Shown here: piece by piece, positions 44,755 through 56,979 of the stretch
How positions within the stretch are numbered: position 1 is the stretch's first letter
Layout: each line of letters begins with the position of its first letter
DNA from: Zygnema cylindricum
Taxonomy: Eukaryota > Streptophyta > Zygnematophyceae > Zygnematales > Zygnemataceae
Reading direction: 5' to 3'
Length of the DNA: 64,000 bases
Assembly (NCBI GenBank): GCA_037447655.1
Contig: JBBHKE010001500.1
Location: forward strand, 1-64,000
Translations under genes and position numbers: made by a program
Notes under the pieces: generated by a model
What the model saw: the letters and a program-made list of their open reading frames with translations, nothing else
Told to the model about the DNA's origin: nothing
Databases searched by the model: none

Positions 44755-47195
44755 TTCAAAACAACAAGTTTGAGGTCTTTAGTTCTTGCCAAATATCTAA
44801 GGACTCTCCTTGCTGCATCAAAATCAGATTTTCTCGGATTCTCTAGACTCCTTCTCAGTACCCCAACTGCTGCAGCAATGTCAAGACGGGTACAGTCATG
44901 AAATATATTAAGCTTCCCACTATTTGTCTGTAAGGTATTTGTATCATAAAATCATTCTCCCCTAACTCTAAATACTCGCTAACAATGACACCTGGTTGTG
45001 TCTCTTCTCCCTCTAACTTTTGCCAAAACTCCATTAGAGTTAGACATCCTTTTGCCCCCCGCATTATATACTTATCTAACAAGTTTCCAATAGCCTCTAT
45101 TTGAGTCAATTTTATTACTTTTTTATTTATGTCTGTAACAGGGTTACAGAATTGGGTACTTAGTAGCTAAGGCTAGGCTGCTATGGTTGCGATTTCAGAG
45201 CAGGATAGCTCCCAAAATTCCGGATCCACATTTTTATCTGCGAGCATGGACCTAGAGCTCTCTATGAGAGTTCTATTTAATCTCTTCGACTTCCCATTTT
45301 ATTCCGGTGAATATGGAAAAGTCAATAAATGACTTATACCTTCCTAGAGTAAAATGGTTTCAAATTCCTTCGATGTATATTCACCACCATTGTCCGATCT
45401 GAACTGCAAAATAGGGAAATTATGAAGTTTTTCAACCCATGTTTTATATTGTTTGAAGTGACCAAACACTTCACTCTTTTCCTTCATGAAGTAAAATTTT
45501 GTAAACCTAGAGAAATCATCTGTGAAAGTGACTATATATTTCATCCACCCGGCGGATGGATATATTTCATCCACCCGGCGAATGGAACCTTCGCAGGACC
45601 AAAAACATCTTAATGAATTTGTTGTAAAAAAATTGTCGACCGATGCTCAGACTCTTAAGGAAATGGCAATTTGTGGATTTTGCCTAAAGCGCAGCCATCA
45701 CATGTTTTGACCGGTTGATTTGTGATTGATACACCCTCTATTTTTCCAGCAATGACCATGTTTCTTACTCTATCATAATTTACATGGCCTAATCTTTTAT
45801 GCCACAGCTCATCTGAGTGCATTACACCGGAGTACAGAACATCATTCTCCTTGGTATAAGCCATATCCATGCGGTACATCTTGCTATTATCTCTAGTACT
45901 TGTAACCACAAATTTTCCATTTATGCTAACAACCTGCCGACCATTTTTCAAATTAACCTCAAAGCCTTTACTCTCTACCAAAGACGTAGAAAACAGATTT
46001 TTCTTAAAGTCAGGCACAAATAAGACATTGTGAAGAGTTCTTTCAATTGCCTTGCCCTCCAAATCCACTAGCAAAGACACATCACCCAGAACACGAGTTC
46101 GAACACTCATTCCACAAGCATAATAATTTTTTTCTCTGGCGTTTTTTTCAAATTTTTGAAGATGGCTTTGTTCCAACACATATGGGCTGACGCTCCCGTA
46201 TCCATTATCCATCCAGCGTCCTTCGCGCCCTCCATCGCTGCTGCCATAGCGAATAGATCCGTTTCATCTTCCTCATAAAATGTTAAAGTCTCATCCTAGA
46301 GTGATGAAGACGCTGAAAACAGTGCATTTCCACAAGGTGTATACCCGGTGAAGTTTTTGTAAAACTGACTTTGTTACCATCCCGACCTATATAAACCTTT
46401 ATCTTTAGCTTTTTTAAGCTTAGGACAAAATTTGTATCCATAACCTCTCTCACTACAATAAAAACATGCATTGTTGGATTGTCTAGTCCCACCCTGATTA
46501 AACTTTCTGAACTGATTAAACTAATTTCTTTGCTGATTAAACTGTCCTTTCCTCTCAAAGTCTGAATTAAAAGCTTTTACCTTCTCAACATTGAGAATAT
46601 TAGATGTAGCTTCCTCTTCTAGCAAAATATTGATAGCTAACTGCAAAGTCCAGCTAGCTTTATCTTTCTGTTTGAGCATATCAGATGCTCCTTTCATACT
46701 ACGAGGGAGACCCATCATTAGCAACGCTGCCTGTTGAAACTGAGGAAACTCCCCACTTGCACAAGCATGTGCATCTACAAGGATGCGAAACTTGTTAGAA
46801 TATTCAGCCATTGTACCGCCAGTGTACTTATAGTCCCAAATTTTTCCAACCAATAAGAGTTCTTTTAGCTTTTTCATACAAATTTTAAGAGACTTCCAGA
46901 TATCAATTGTTTTTTACATTTTTATCCGAGACATAGCTAAGTCCTCAGATATACAAAATTTCAGAATAGAACGAGCTTGCGTATTTTTCTTAGACCATGA
47001 CAGATCAGATTCATCCAGCGAACCATCCAATATATCCAAAAGATTGACATTCTCAAAATGTGTCTCCACCATATCCGCCCAGTAAACATACTTATCCCCG
47101 GAAAAGATAGGAATTCTAGATGATAGGCCCATAACCTGTTGTTCTACGACCACCGGTGCAGGTGGAGGAGCAGCAGTAGTAGTAGAAGTAGACAT
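44755..47195 (-). pseudogene. copia F gag-pol remnant
   Basis: Gag starts at 47195 in the LTR (MSTSTTTAAPPPAPVVVEQQ) and continues through VMGLSSRIPIFSGDKYVYW, with a stop near 46915 and a second part at 46877-46521. The zinc knuckle at about 46475 reads CFYCSERGYGYKFC (His to Tyr). The protease MDTGASAHMC is intact but in a frame shifted from the open one (about 46205-46170). GAG-pre-integrase LWHKRLGHVNYDRV follows at 45810. Integrase 45574-45344 keeps TFTDDFSRFTK and FRSDNGGEYTSKEF. A 24-bp duplication (tatatttcatccacccggcg, 45533-45584) lies at its start. RT survives only as 45109-44760 (QIEAIGNLLDKY, YRQIVGSLIYFM). Confidence 0.85.
47122..47136 (-). promoter_or_regulatory. primer-binding site remnant of copia F
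   Basis: Minus strand GGTTATGGGCCTATC directly after the LTR end CAACA. The first 11 bases match the initiator tRNA-Met anticodon arm; the last four have diverged. Confidence 0.65.
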
Positions 47196-48105
47196 GATAC
47201 ACTCTCAGAAGCTATCAAGAATCCTACCATACAGCTGTTCTTAAGTGCTTGCCAATTCTTATACAAGCATACAAACCTCACAAAACTCTATCAAAATATA
47301 GAGTAGCATAAACACTGAGAACTCCCAAAGTTTCAACACAATTCACCCGACAACACTCAAGATATAATACTCAGAAATTTCCCAAAAACTGTCTGCAGTT
47401 TTACTACTTGGAAGTCAGGATACATAATATGTTATGAGTCCTAAGTCTTATACTTGTGTTGAACTGACAATACTAGTGTACTTGAGTGGTACGTCAAACC
47501 ACCAAGCTACCACTAATCTGAGCTACCACTGGGCTATCACTAAGCTACCACTGAGCTATAACTAAGCTACCACTGAGTTTACCCATTAAGTTACCACTGA
47601 GTTACCCACTAAATTGACTAGAATCATATCTATCGCAGTTGCTCTATTCTGTAAAGAATCACATTAAGAATATCAGACGCTGCGTTGTCTGTACGGACCA
47701 TATCAAATATAATCGTGGTTGCGTTGTCCTCTCTGTGTTGTAGCTTTGCTGCTGCGCTGCTTTGCTGCTGCGCTGCTTTGCTGCTGCGCTGCTGCAGTGC
47801 TCTATCTGTATAGCAGCTGCACTGCTCTGTCTATATAGCAGCTGCGCTGCTGCGCTGCTTTGAGACTGAAAGATTTCCAAAAGACAACAAGGGTGCGTCT
47901 CCATGTACTTGAAACTTAGAGATAACACTTTGTTTTTTAGCGCAGATCCGGCGAACCCGGATTTCGGGTGTCCTTTGTTGAGATTTGAAATTTTCAGTTA
48001 GTAAATAGAGTAGACTTAGAATAGTTTCTAAAAAGTGGTATATAAGACTTACCTTTATTAGTGTAACAGTAAGCAAAGTACAATAAAGTTTATTGTACCT
48101 CTACA
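47137..48105 (-). repeat. 5' LTR of copia F (969 bp)
   Basis: Minus-strand TGTAGAGGTAC...GTAGAACAACA with gag ATG 59 nt from the end. Contains two short tandem arrays: (AAGCTACCACTGAG)-like units at 47500-47590 and GCTGCGCTGCTTT-like units at 47745-47860. The latter explains the Gln/Ala-rich frames there. Confidence 0.78.
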
Positions 48106-49929
48106 GGTTTTACGGAGTGACGTTTACATGCGTCACGCAGCAGGCAATTGGAATCGCCAGATCAAACGGACGGAATCTAATCCGGATATCTCGGAAAATA
48201 TATGGTACGGCTATTTTTGGAGTCATACAGATATTTTGGAATTATATGGTACAGAATATTTTTATGATCATTAAATAGAAACGTCTGGATATTTCGGAAG
48301 TGACTTATGATCATTGATTTTGAGAGACATCGACGGACGCGATTCACATGGGACCGCAAGTGACGAGGCGAGATTTACGTGGGACCACAAAGTGACGAGG
48401 CGTGATTCACGTGGGACCACAAGTGACGAAGCACTCAGGTGCTTCGTGTTGTTTTTAAGAAAGCTTTAGTCCTCTCTATGCCTCAGTTGTGAGGGAGAGA
48501 GAGCTGTTCAGGACTTAAGTTATTTTTGGTTGAGTTCGGTTCAGTACTTACCAAAATTAGTGTGACAGTGAAGTTGGGAGTTCACGGTTCATTCACACTT
48601 GGGACACGCGTCGTCACTTGAGAGAAATGCGTGAGTATGTCCTTCGTGGACGTACGGGAATTCGGCAGGACCACCGGAATTCGTGAAGTCAATTCTAGGG
48701 TCCCAAATCCTCTAATCGGACGGTTGACAGCCGGCGCCAACAAATACTGACAAGGCGTGACTAGATCACTATCGGCGAGACTAGATCACTATCACTTTAC
48801 GTTGTCTGAACTTCGGTGTATATAATTGGTAGAACAGAATTTTGTATGTACTGAATTAGTTGTTTAGTGTTGAGAATGTGGTTTATGACATACCTTCAGT
48901 ACACAGGTATACTCACAGTATTTGTTGTGTTAGAATGTTAGATGTACGGCTGGAATGCCTCCGTACAGCTTAGTGTAGTTTCGGTGTATAGAAGTAGGAC
49001 TTAGTGAATTTGATTCATTAGGAACAAATGATATGAAAACTGTACACTCAGTTTTATGTAATTTCATTTCTGCATATCTCATAGATCTGTGAGTAGAATT
49101 CACTGAAATTTTGTGTGTTTGTTCCTTTTTATGTTATCTACACTGTGTTTAATTTTCAGGACCATTGGGTTTTTTTTGGAAAGTAATAGTCTGTCAAAGT
49201 TGCTGTTCAGCCATCGGTATTTGTGGAAGCTTCCTCTTTTGATTTGTTATACGATGACTACTGCTGCATCTTCTTCATCTTCAGTGCCGGCAGTTGTCTC
49301 AGAACAACACTTCGTACTACACGACCACATTCGGCTGGACTTTAGTGGCTACCGCTGACTAAGCATTTGGAACGTTTTGTGTACGGTTAGAACGTTTTGT
49401 GTACGGTTCAATGTTTGTAAATATTTGAATAACATTAGTTTGTATTTTAGTGTGATAAAAAAATAGTGTTCCATTAATCAGGTTTTTAGAAAATAATAAC
49501 TAGGGTTTTGAGGTACAGTGACGTACAGGTAGGATGCTTTGTCGTTAGTCAAGATAATAACCGTAGTAACGGTTACCCAAATTAGTGTAGATCAGTAGAT
49601 AGACACTGTGAGTATATAACTTAGGACTTAGCCAATTTTGTAGTATCCAGTTTTAAGAATATGATTTTCTAAGGGCAGTTTTTGGGAAACTTCCAGACAT
49701 CAAATCTTATGGTTTACTTGGTCATTTGAGCTTCAATTTTGGGAATTGTCAGTTTATTGAATTTCATATCATTGTGGCGAATTTGAAGCATATTGGCTTT
49801 CTGAGTCATATTTTGTGTCAGTTCTAAGTTGGCTGTTGAGTAGGTACTTTGATAGTTTTTGTTGTTTTTCATGTCTACTTCCACTACTACTGCTGGTTCT
49901 CCGCCTGCAACGGTGGTTGTAGAACAACA
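48106..49929 (+). repeat. A-type copia LTR split by solo LTR G
   Basis: 48106-48446 and 49315-49929 together resemble the A-type LTR (…cgaagcactcaggtgcttcg | tactacacgaccacattcggc…). The left terminus is missing. It ends GTAGAACAACA at 49929 with a gag ATG at 49871, 59 nt inside. What follows (49930 on) is not gag, so it is a solo or truncated LTR. Confidence 0.82.
48447..49309 (+). mobile_element. solo LTR G (863 bp)
   Basis: TGTTGTTTTTAAGAAAGC...GTCTCAGAACAACA with perfect 5-bp duplication CTTCG (48442-48446, 49310-49314). Carries a gag ATG at 49254 (MTTAASSSSSVPAVVSEQ), 56 nt from its end, matching the copia E gag start. Confidence 0.92.
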
Positions 49930-50639
49930 TCCATATGTGTAACAACGACATAGTTACTTAAGCGTATGACGATTGTATACGCTGACAATGCCCGTGACGG
50001 TTGTCAACGTCTACAATCTCTGACGCAATATATTTTTTGTAGCAGGTTGTGACGTCGCATGAGTTTTGGTGATATTGTAGACGTACCGCCATCCAGCCTG
50101 TGCCGTTTCACGGTTGAAGAAGATGCTTTTTGCCTTTGCGTCTTTTGTCCGCGCGGTGGAAATGGCATCGGATCTTGAGACCCCTGGCGAAATAAAATCC
50201 GTACCAGGCGCAAACGGACAAAACCAAACAAATTGTGTAATTTGCTTTGTCGTACGTGAACGCAAACGGACATAACATAGCGGATCGTGCACTTTTCGTA
50301 GTCGCTTGAACTCTTTTGAAGTTTCATAGAATTTTCTTATGCGTGCGATTACGTGAGTTTATTTGTTTTTCGAAAAATCTTTGTTTTAAAACACATCTTC
50401 CCTGTGTTTTAAAGAAAAGTTTGAATATGACGTTTTTGGGCGTGGCCGTGGGTCTAAGAACACAAAACGACAATTTATAGTACATCTTAAATTCGATGAT
50501 TACGCAAAATGTACTTCTCATTTTTTCTTTTTTTCTGTACGGTTGAAACTTACGCGGTACGGCTCTAAGTTTTACAGGAAAACGACAAAAAAAAACCCTT
50601 ACTTAGGCACATGGAGACGCACCATTAGACGATTCAATT
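49930..50639. other. unassigned DNA
   Basis: Short frames on the minus strand (50004-50327, 50011-50292) overlap one another and show no domain. No gene supported. Confidence 0.5.
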
Positions 50640-50987
50640 TCAATTTTGCGGCTAAGTGCTCTCACCGTGGAGCTCACGTAACGACAAAAAGAGACTGTTT
50701 GCAGCCATTTTATCTACATGTGGTTGCCGCAGTTTTGTTACCGTAAACGTTCGCCGGCCGTGTGAATTGCTAATTTTATTATGACGGTCGACGTCCCCAA
50801 GCGCGACAAAAATTTAACCGGTTGAGATAATATTTTGAAAGTCAAAGTTTTCAAACCGATTGACCGTCAAATTTGTACTAAACGACACTTTATTTGTACC
50901 AATATGTACTTAAAACGTACATTTTTTGACAAATTGACGTAAGTGACTGTGCGCAACCAAAACAGTCACTGTCATGATCAATTCCCT
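50640..50987. mobile_element. right-end fragment of the M foldback family
   Basis: Matches 29830-30134: ...TTACATGTGG-like, CGCCGGCCGTGTGAA, AACCGGTTGAGA, ending ...AACAGTCACTGTCATGATCAATTCCC. Only one TIR arm is present. Confidence 0.75.
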
Positions 50988-52102
50988 TTGTAAAATCGTG
51001 CGCATATGTCGGATTTGTACGTATATCATTGTACGAACATTGCCGTCATATATAAAAGTGGTGTGTATCGAGAGCCTCTTTCCGATATTTTGATATGCAC
51101 CTTTTTTTGACTTACCGAAAATTAATGTATTTTTCCGATATATCGAGATTTCTAGTATCGCGATACAATTACGATAAATCGCAATGAGGTATTCGTTCGA
51201 TAACCATCATAATAGCTCTGTACGTTTTGTCTGGGAACAAATCCTCCGTACGACTACCCCTACATTATTCCCGTGCACAAGTTTTACGAACCCCCACCTC
51301 CCACCAAATGTGGCGATAATTTTCATTGGTTCCAAAGCGATCTATCTTGCTCTCTAACCGTTCGATAACGAGCATCAAATTGATGGCGATATCATCTTGC
51401 AAAGATTTTCTCACGGCTTTTGGTGGATATGCATCCACCCTTTCGGAAAGCATATGGCCTATAGGACGTGTAAGATTATCATCGCTTGTTCATTGTGGAT
51501 AATGTTTCTTTGGTGATTGCGTCGCGGATATGAAAAATCAAAAAATCAGTCACTCAAGTTTTAAAGCCATAAGCTTGGGGAATCTTGATTTATCTATAGT
51601 AAAGATGATTCCAAAAAATAAAGAAAAAAATTTGTCCGGAATTATGCAAAAATGTACGACGTCCATTAACCAATCTCACTTTTTTTTATAATGGGGTTCT
51701 AACATTAGTTTGCAATGACAAATTATTGACATCCATTACAAATCTACACGAAGGTATGCGTCCATTGGGTAAAAAAAAACTATTGTATTAATATGATTTT
51801 TCGGTGGTAACGAAGAGATATATGCAAGCGGCAAACTGATAAGTTAAAAAGTTAACGGAATTGTTAGAATGTTGAACCCAAAAAAAATAGGGGGATCATT
51901 AAGTATAAACTTTTACGGTAAAAAATAATAATAGTTAATGTAAACTGTAAAAGTGTGGAAAATATAAAATAAGGTTAACAAATTTCATGCCTCTTTTAAT
52001 TTCGAAACCCACTAGTAACCCACCCGGCAAAATGGTGTCAAAATAAGACATTCACACTTGAAAGAGCGTCTATACTAGCTAAGCCTTCACACAAAAAATT
52101 AG
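50988..52102. other. unassigned DNA with old repeat fragments
   Basis: 51075-51190 has GATATATCG-type sequence like elements J and K. 51385-51475 repeats 34720-34810. No gene supported. Confidence 0.5.
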
Positions 52103-52872
52103 TAGTGTTGTGTATTGGTTAAAAATTTATCGCAAGAACACCGATACCGATAGTTGTCGGTTATGGAACGACCAGAGGTCTCGATATATCAGTCAGAGAC
52201 CAACAAAATCCATATCGGCGATAACTTTTAAAAAATATAGTATGCATACAATAGTATTATATAACATACTGTATTATATTATTTACTTTATATAGCGTGG
52301 GATGCCATATAATGTATTTGTTGCGTATCTGTTTAATTAAAATCTATTACGCACAACGCAACAAATAAACGTCAACAAATTTAAAACAATAATTTAAAGT
52401 TATAAAATTATAGTATTGAAACGAACAAATTAAATTGCTTTGTAAAATTTTAAGTCAAACTTTTTTCGAAAAACATACGTTCAAATGAACAGATCAAACG
52501 AGCATATCATTCAGACTGTTGCCATTTACTGCAGCCTACTACCACCGTTTTTTGACGATCCAGGGGCACTTATTCGAGGAAATATTAGTTTTTTATAAAA
52601 GAGTAAAAATATATAGTTATTCATTGCGATTTTTTACCGGAATCAGGGAAAAGGGGGTCCGCGGCGCGGCCGAGGAATAACACGTACAATTGAGTGTACT
52701 GGCCATACATTTATCTATGCGGTCCGTACAGATATCGTTGATAGTTATCGATATCGGTTATTTATAGGCGATAACATCGATAACGATATATCATACCAGT
52801 ATATCGATTATCGGCTACCCGGAAAAAGGCCCATATCAGTTATCGGCAAATCCTTACCAATACACAACACTA
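52103..52872 (+). mobile_element. hAT-like MITE K (770 bp)
   Basis: Terminal inverted repeats TAGTGTTGTGTATTGGT / ACCAATACACAACACTA. Flanks AAAATTAG (52095-52102) and CAAATTAG (52873-52880) form an 8-bp target duplication with one mismatch, as for hAT elements. The interior has repeated CGATAT/ATCGG palindromes. No transposase frame. Confidence 0.8.
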
Positions 52873-52883
52873 CAAATTAGTAG

Positions 52884-53115
52884 TAGTCTGTATCGCTAAG
52901 GATATGCCGATAACCGATATGGGCCTTTTTTCGGGCATTGGTACGATTTATCGACATCGGTCTTATCGCCGATAAGTAGCCGATAATATCGGGTACTAAT
53001 CGGCAATAATGTCGATAACGATAACTATCGGCGATAACTTTACGGACCGTACAGATAAATGTACGGCCTGTACACTCAACTGTACGTCTTATTCCCCGGA
53101 CGTGTACATTGCCAA
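52884..53115 (-). mobile_element. K-family fragment in inverted orientation
   Basis: Begins TAGTCTGTATCGCTAAGGATATGCCGATAACC and follows the reverse complement of 52640-52872 through 'gataaatgtacggcctgtacactcaa'. It lies 11 bp from K, so the two form a large inverted repeat. Confidence 0.75.
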
Positions 53116-54195
53116 GGGCCTGTCGTTTTGGTACACGCGGACCAATAAGAGCGTCACAATTTGTCGTAGGAGTTACATGTACTTTTTCACGTATCAAATC
53201 CGTTTCCGGTAGTGTACGGATAATGAGAACAAGACAACGTGGCGTGATGTGACAGGATCGCACGCAAAAAAATGAAAAGTATGATACTATACGTTACTCT
53301 ACGGGTGTTGATAACACGACATTTTGGCGTGCCGACGAATTTGTCGGACTGTTTATTGTACCATTACAACCACGCGAAATACAACAAATAGGATTTTACC
53401 ACGTGTCTCTTTTCAATATAATCAAAATTGGAACATGACAAAGCCTGTCAAAACTCAAATCACTCAACTGCTCACGATCTTACACAAAACAATCGACAAT
53501 CAATTATCGTTGTCGCCAGAGACGCCAACCAAAACTCAAAACCCTCAACGGCTCAAGATCTTGCACAAAAAAACGACGATCAATTATCGTTGTCACCAAA
53601 GTTGAATGCCTTTTCTCCTTTAGAATCTAAAAGGGTAAAGCAAAAAACATTAACACTAAAACGGATACACGGTGTACTTCTACTCATTCCGTACAACAAG
53701 TGACTGTCCTCTTTGTGTTTTTATTGTTGGGGTACTTTCGCATGTAACCGAAACTTAATCTTGCTACTTTGTTTTTTAGCGAAGATTCTCTGTACAACTT
53801 TCAAGCATTCAGATGTAAACGCAAAAACATTTCACTTAAAAAAGTGACCTGCGTAGACGTGTACGAAGAATTCTGACATATGAAGTGGTACATAAAATGT
53901 GGCGAAACTTCCACTCGGCTTCAATTTGAGGCGTTTCTCCGCACGCTACACAATTTTTGTGAATTCGTAAATTCCGTACGCCACATTGTTGACGTGTCGA
54001 AACCTTAAAATACCTTTCGCTTTCGCACAAAATTTGCGGTTTCGTTTTACGTCTTCCCACTTCCCGACAAGTGGCCAATATTTTTCATACGCCGTATGTG
54101 TGAAGACACGTGTGTTTGAGAGAGACGACCCTTGTACCACAATCAACGCACGGAAAACAGCACGCACAGGCTGTAAACGTGCAGTGTGTTTTTTT
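53116..54195. other. unassigned DNA with an ~80-bp duplication
   Basis: 53450-53525 (CAAAACTCAAATCACTCAACTGCTCACGATCTT...) is repeated imperfectly at 53531-53602. Frames across it are repetitive. Nothing else recognised. Confidence 0.5.
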
Positions 54196-54440
54196 TAGTG
54201 TTGTGTATCAGTAAAAAACTTATCGCGATAACAAGGATACCGATAGTTATCGGTTATCGAACGATCAGAGGTTCTGATATATCGGTCTGGGACCAACAAA
54301 TTCCATATCGGCGATAACTTAAAAAATATATAGTATGCATACAATAGTACTTTATAACATATTGTATTATTTTATTGATTTTATATAGCGTGGCATGCCA
54401 CGTATAAAAATCTGTTCCGTTACCGTTTAACTGCAATTTG
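54196..54440 (+). mobile_element. K-family left-end fragment
   Basis: TAGTGTTGTGTATCAGTAAAAAACTTATCGC and the next ~200 bp match 52103-52330, including 'agtatgcatacaatagta'. The right end is not found. 54441-54780 holds a segment related to the repeat at 2971, otherwise unassigned. Confidence 0.75.
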
Positions 54441-54780
54441 TTACGGACAGCGCAGCATTGAAACGTTGGCCGGTTAACTGAACAAAAAATTTACGGCGAC
54501 GTACGCAATTTTACTAAAAAACAGGTGAACATGGAACTGGAAAAGGACGGCGGACACAAAAGTACAACGGACGCAAAATAACATTCTGCGCGTCGCCGGA
54601 ATCGAACAGACGACTTGGAATGAGAAAACACGAGCGGACGGGCCAGCGTGAGCGCCGACATCTTGCAATGGATCTTTTGGCAGCTTATGCCGAAAAAGTT
54701 GACTGATTGACACGTGGCAGGCCCCCAGTGGATCTCAAGGAATAAAGGGACAAAGACAAGGCGTTTGATGTGAAAGGTAC

Positions 54781-55797
54781 ATCGTTTCCAAGAAGCCTCT
54801 AGGATAACCCTAACCCCTTTGTGTTTCGGCAAAAACAACTACCACCCTGGCAGACAATATCTCTGACCCACTTCACCCTTGTGAAGGCAAGACTCCCGTG
54901 AGTCGATAGCAAAAAGAATCTATGAATTTGCTCCCGTAAGCAGTAGGTTATGGAGGGTCAAAGTTGACCTTTTGTACAGAAGCTCTATGGGAGAGAGGGT
55001 CCTATCTTCTAATTTTTCTAAGTCCTATCTCTCTCAAGATTCTATCTATTGATGTATGGAGCCAATCAGATTTCAGTTTCGTACACAAAAGTACAGCTGC
55101 CGGTGTACTTTATGTACGGACACTGTACGACATGTCCTAAATGTCGACACGTGGTATGTCCGGATTCTCTCCTTTAATCCTCGGAGATGCCGCGCTCCAA
55201 TGTGACATCGCCACGTGTCATCTGATGTGGCGATGCCCACAAACTGCCAAATTCTTCTTCCGCGATTTCGGCGCTAATTCCGGCCGTCTGATTAAACTCG
55301 TATTTGATCGTAGCCGTAATAAATACATGCGCGGTATTTGTTTCGCTTACGAAATCTATGCGCGGTATTGAATCTTTATCCGTACCGCAATTCGTACTTT
55401 TACATACCAAATCTATCTATCCCGTTAACAGTTATGGGTTAAATGATTTATCCTACTAATTAATGTTTAATTAATTTTCGTACTATATATCACGTAAGAC
55501 TACTTCTAGACCTAACGGCTAAGGCTACCGGCTATTTACTATCTGTCGGCCGGCAGGTACTAGGATCAAATCCTGTGGCCGGCATATACATTTTAGTAAA
55601 TAATCTCCTCCCTAACTTGTATAAATTTCTCGTACCCCTCAGGATAGCCTAGGTAGCCATGGCTCTATCTTCCTCTCCAATTTCTCAGTGACTGCGACAA
55701 GTTTGAGAGTTTGGAGAGAGAAGTTAGAGGTAGACTGCCTCGGCTTCTTTATTTCTATTCAGACCTAGAAAATACTTTAAAACCATTAATTTCTACA
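54781..55797 (-). repeat. D/H-type LTR, left arm of inverted pair
   Basis: Minus strand starts TGTAGAAATTAATGG (55797). It contains the plus-sense tRNA-like module (A-box region 55507-55518, B box GGATCAAATCC 55563-55573), the G-box (55212), GTAC cluster (about 55080-55140) and leader-like sequence, diverging beyond about 54781. Confidence 0.82.
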
Positions 55798-56780
55798 CCT
55801 AGGCTATCCAGAGGTTTACGGGAAAATATATTTTAGTTAGGGGTTTAATTTACTAAAAGATATGTGCCGGCCACAGGATTTTATCTTGGTACCTACCAGC
55901 CGGCAGACAGCCGGTAGCCGATAGCCTTAGCCGTTAAGTCTAGAAGTAGTGTTACGTATTATACGGTTTGATAATTATTTAAACATTTATACGTAGAAAA
56001 GTTCATTTAACTATAACTGATTACGGGAGACATATATCCAGTAAATGTAAAAGTACGGATTCCGGTACGGATAAGAAACCAATACCCCGCATTTATTTCT
56101 TCAGTGAAATGAATACCGCGCATGTATTTATTACGGCTACGATTAAATGTGAATTTAATGGGACGGCCGGAATTAACGCCGAGATCGCGGAAGAGGATTT
56201 CAGCGGTTTGTGGTCATTGCCACATTAGATGACACGTGGCAGAATGACATTAGATCGCAGCATCTCCGAGGATTAAAGGAGCGAATCCGGACATACCACG
56301 TGTTGACATTTAGGCCATGTCGTACAATGGTCGTACATAAAGTACACCGGCAGCTATACTTTTGTGTACGAAACTGAAATCTGATTGGCTCCGTACATCA
56401 GTAGATAGAGTCTGTGAGAGAGATAGGACTTAGAAAAATTAGAAGATAGGACCCTCTCTCCTATAGAGCTTCTGTACAAAAGGTCAACTTTGACTCTCCA
56501 TAACTTACTACTCAGGGGAGCAAATTCAGAGATTCTTTTTGCTATCGACTCAGGGGAGTGTTGTCTTCACAGGGGTGAAGTTGGTCAGAGTTTTTGTCAG
56601 CCAGGGTGGCAGTTATTTTTGCTAAAACACAAAGGGGTCAGGGTTATCCTAGAGGCTTCTTGGAAGCTGTCCACTCTGAGGACTTATGGAGGTCTCAGAG
56701 TTTTAATAAAGACCCTTAGGGGGCCTTGGTCCTTAAAATTGATCTCTCTCTCTTTTGTACAGCTTCTTCGGATCCTTCCC
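55798..56780 (+). repeat. D/H-type LTR, right arm of inverted pair
   Basis: Starts inside the LTR (CCTAGGCTATCCAGAGG corresponds to the region just after CCATGGCTAC), so its first ~130 bp are missing. It then runs through an antisense tRNA-like module (55876-55942), G-box (56233) and GTAC cluster to about 56780. Confidence 0.8.
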
Positions 56781-56979
56781 CCATCGGTTTCCTCGTGCAA
56801 CTAGAGCTTGGATGCTCTTTCCCCCTCTCTTGATCTCAATTGTTATCTTTTGCACAAGTATTATCCGAACCACTGTGTTCCACTTCCATCAACTGTCACT
56901 AATTTTTTGTACATGATACACTATGTTTTTCTACTCGTCGGGTTACTTCATGATGAGAGTGTTAACTTTTATCTTCATT

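Larger units (their letters stand above)
44718..48105 (-). mobile_element. copia LTR retrotransposon F
   Basis: 5' LTR 47137-48105 (TGTAGAGGTACAATAAAC...GAACAACA on the minus strand), primer-site remnant 47122-47136, gag, protease, partial integrase, partial RT. Deletions remove the integrase C-terminus to early RT (junction about 45180) and the RNase H (junction about 44760). The LTR on its 3' side (43886-44717) is of a different family, so F is chimeric or recombined. Confidence 0.82.

Noticed and set aside
47659-47928. Gln/Ala/Ser-rich 89-codon frame
   Set aside because: Encoded by the GCTGCGCTGCTTT-type tandem units inside the F LTR.
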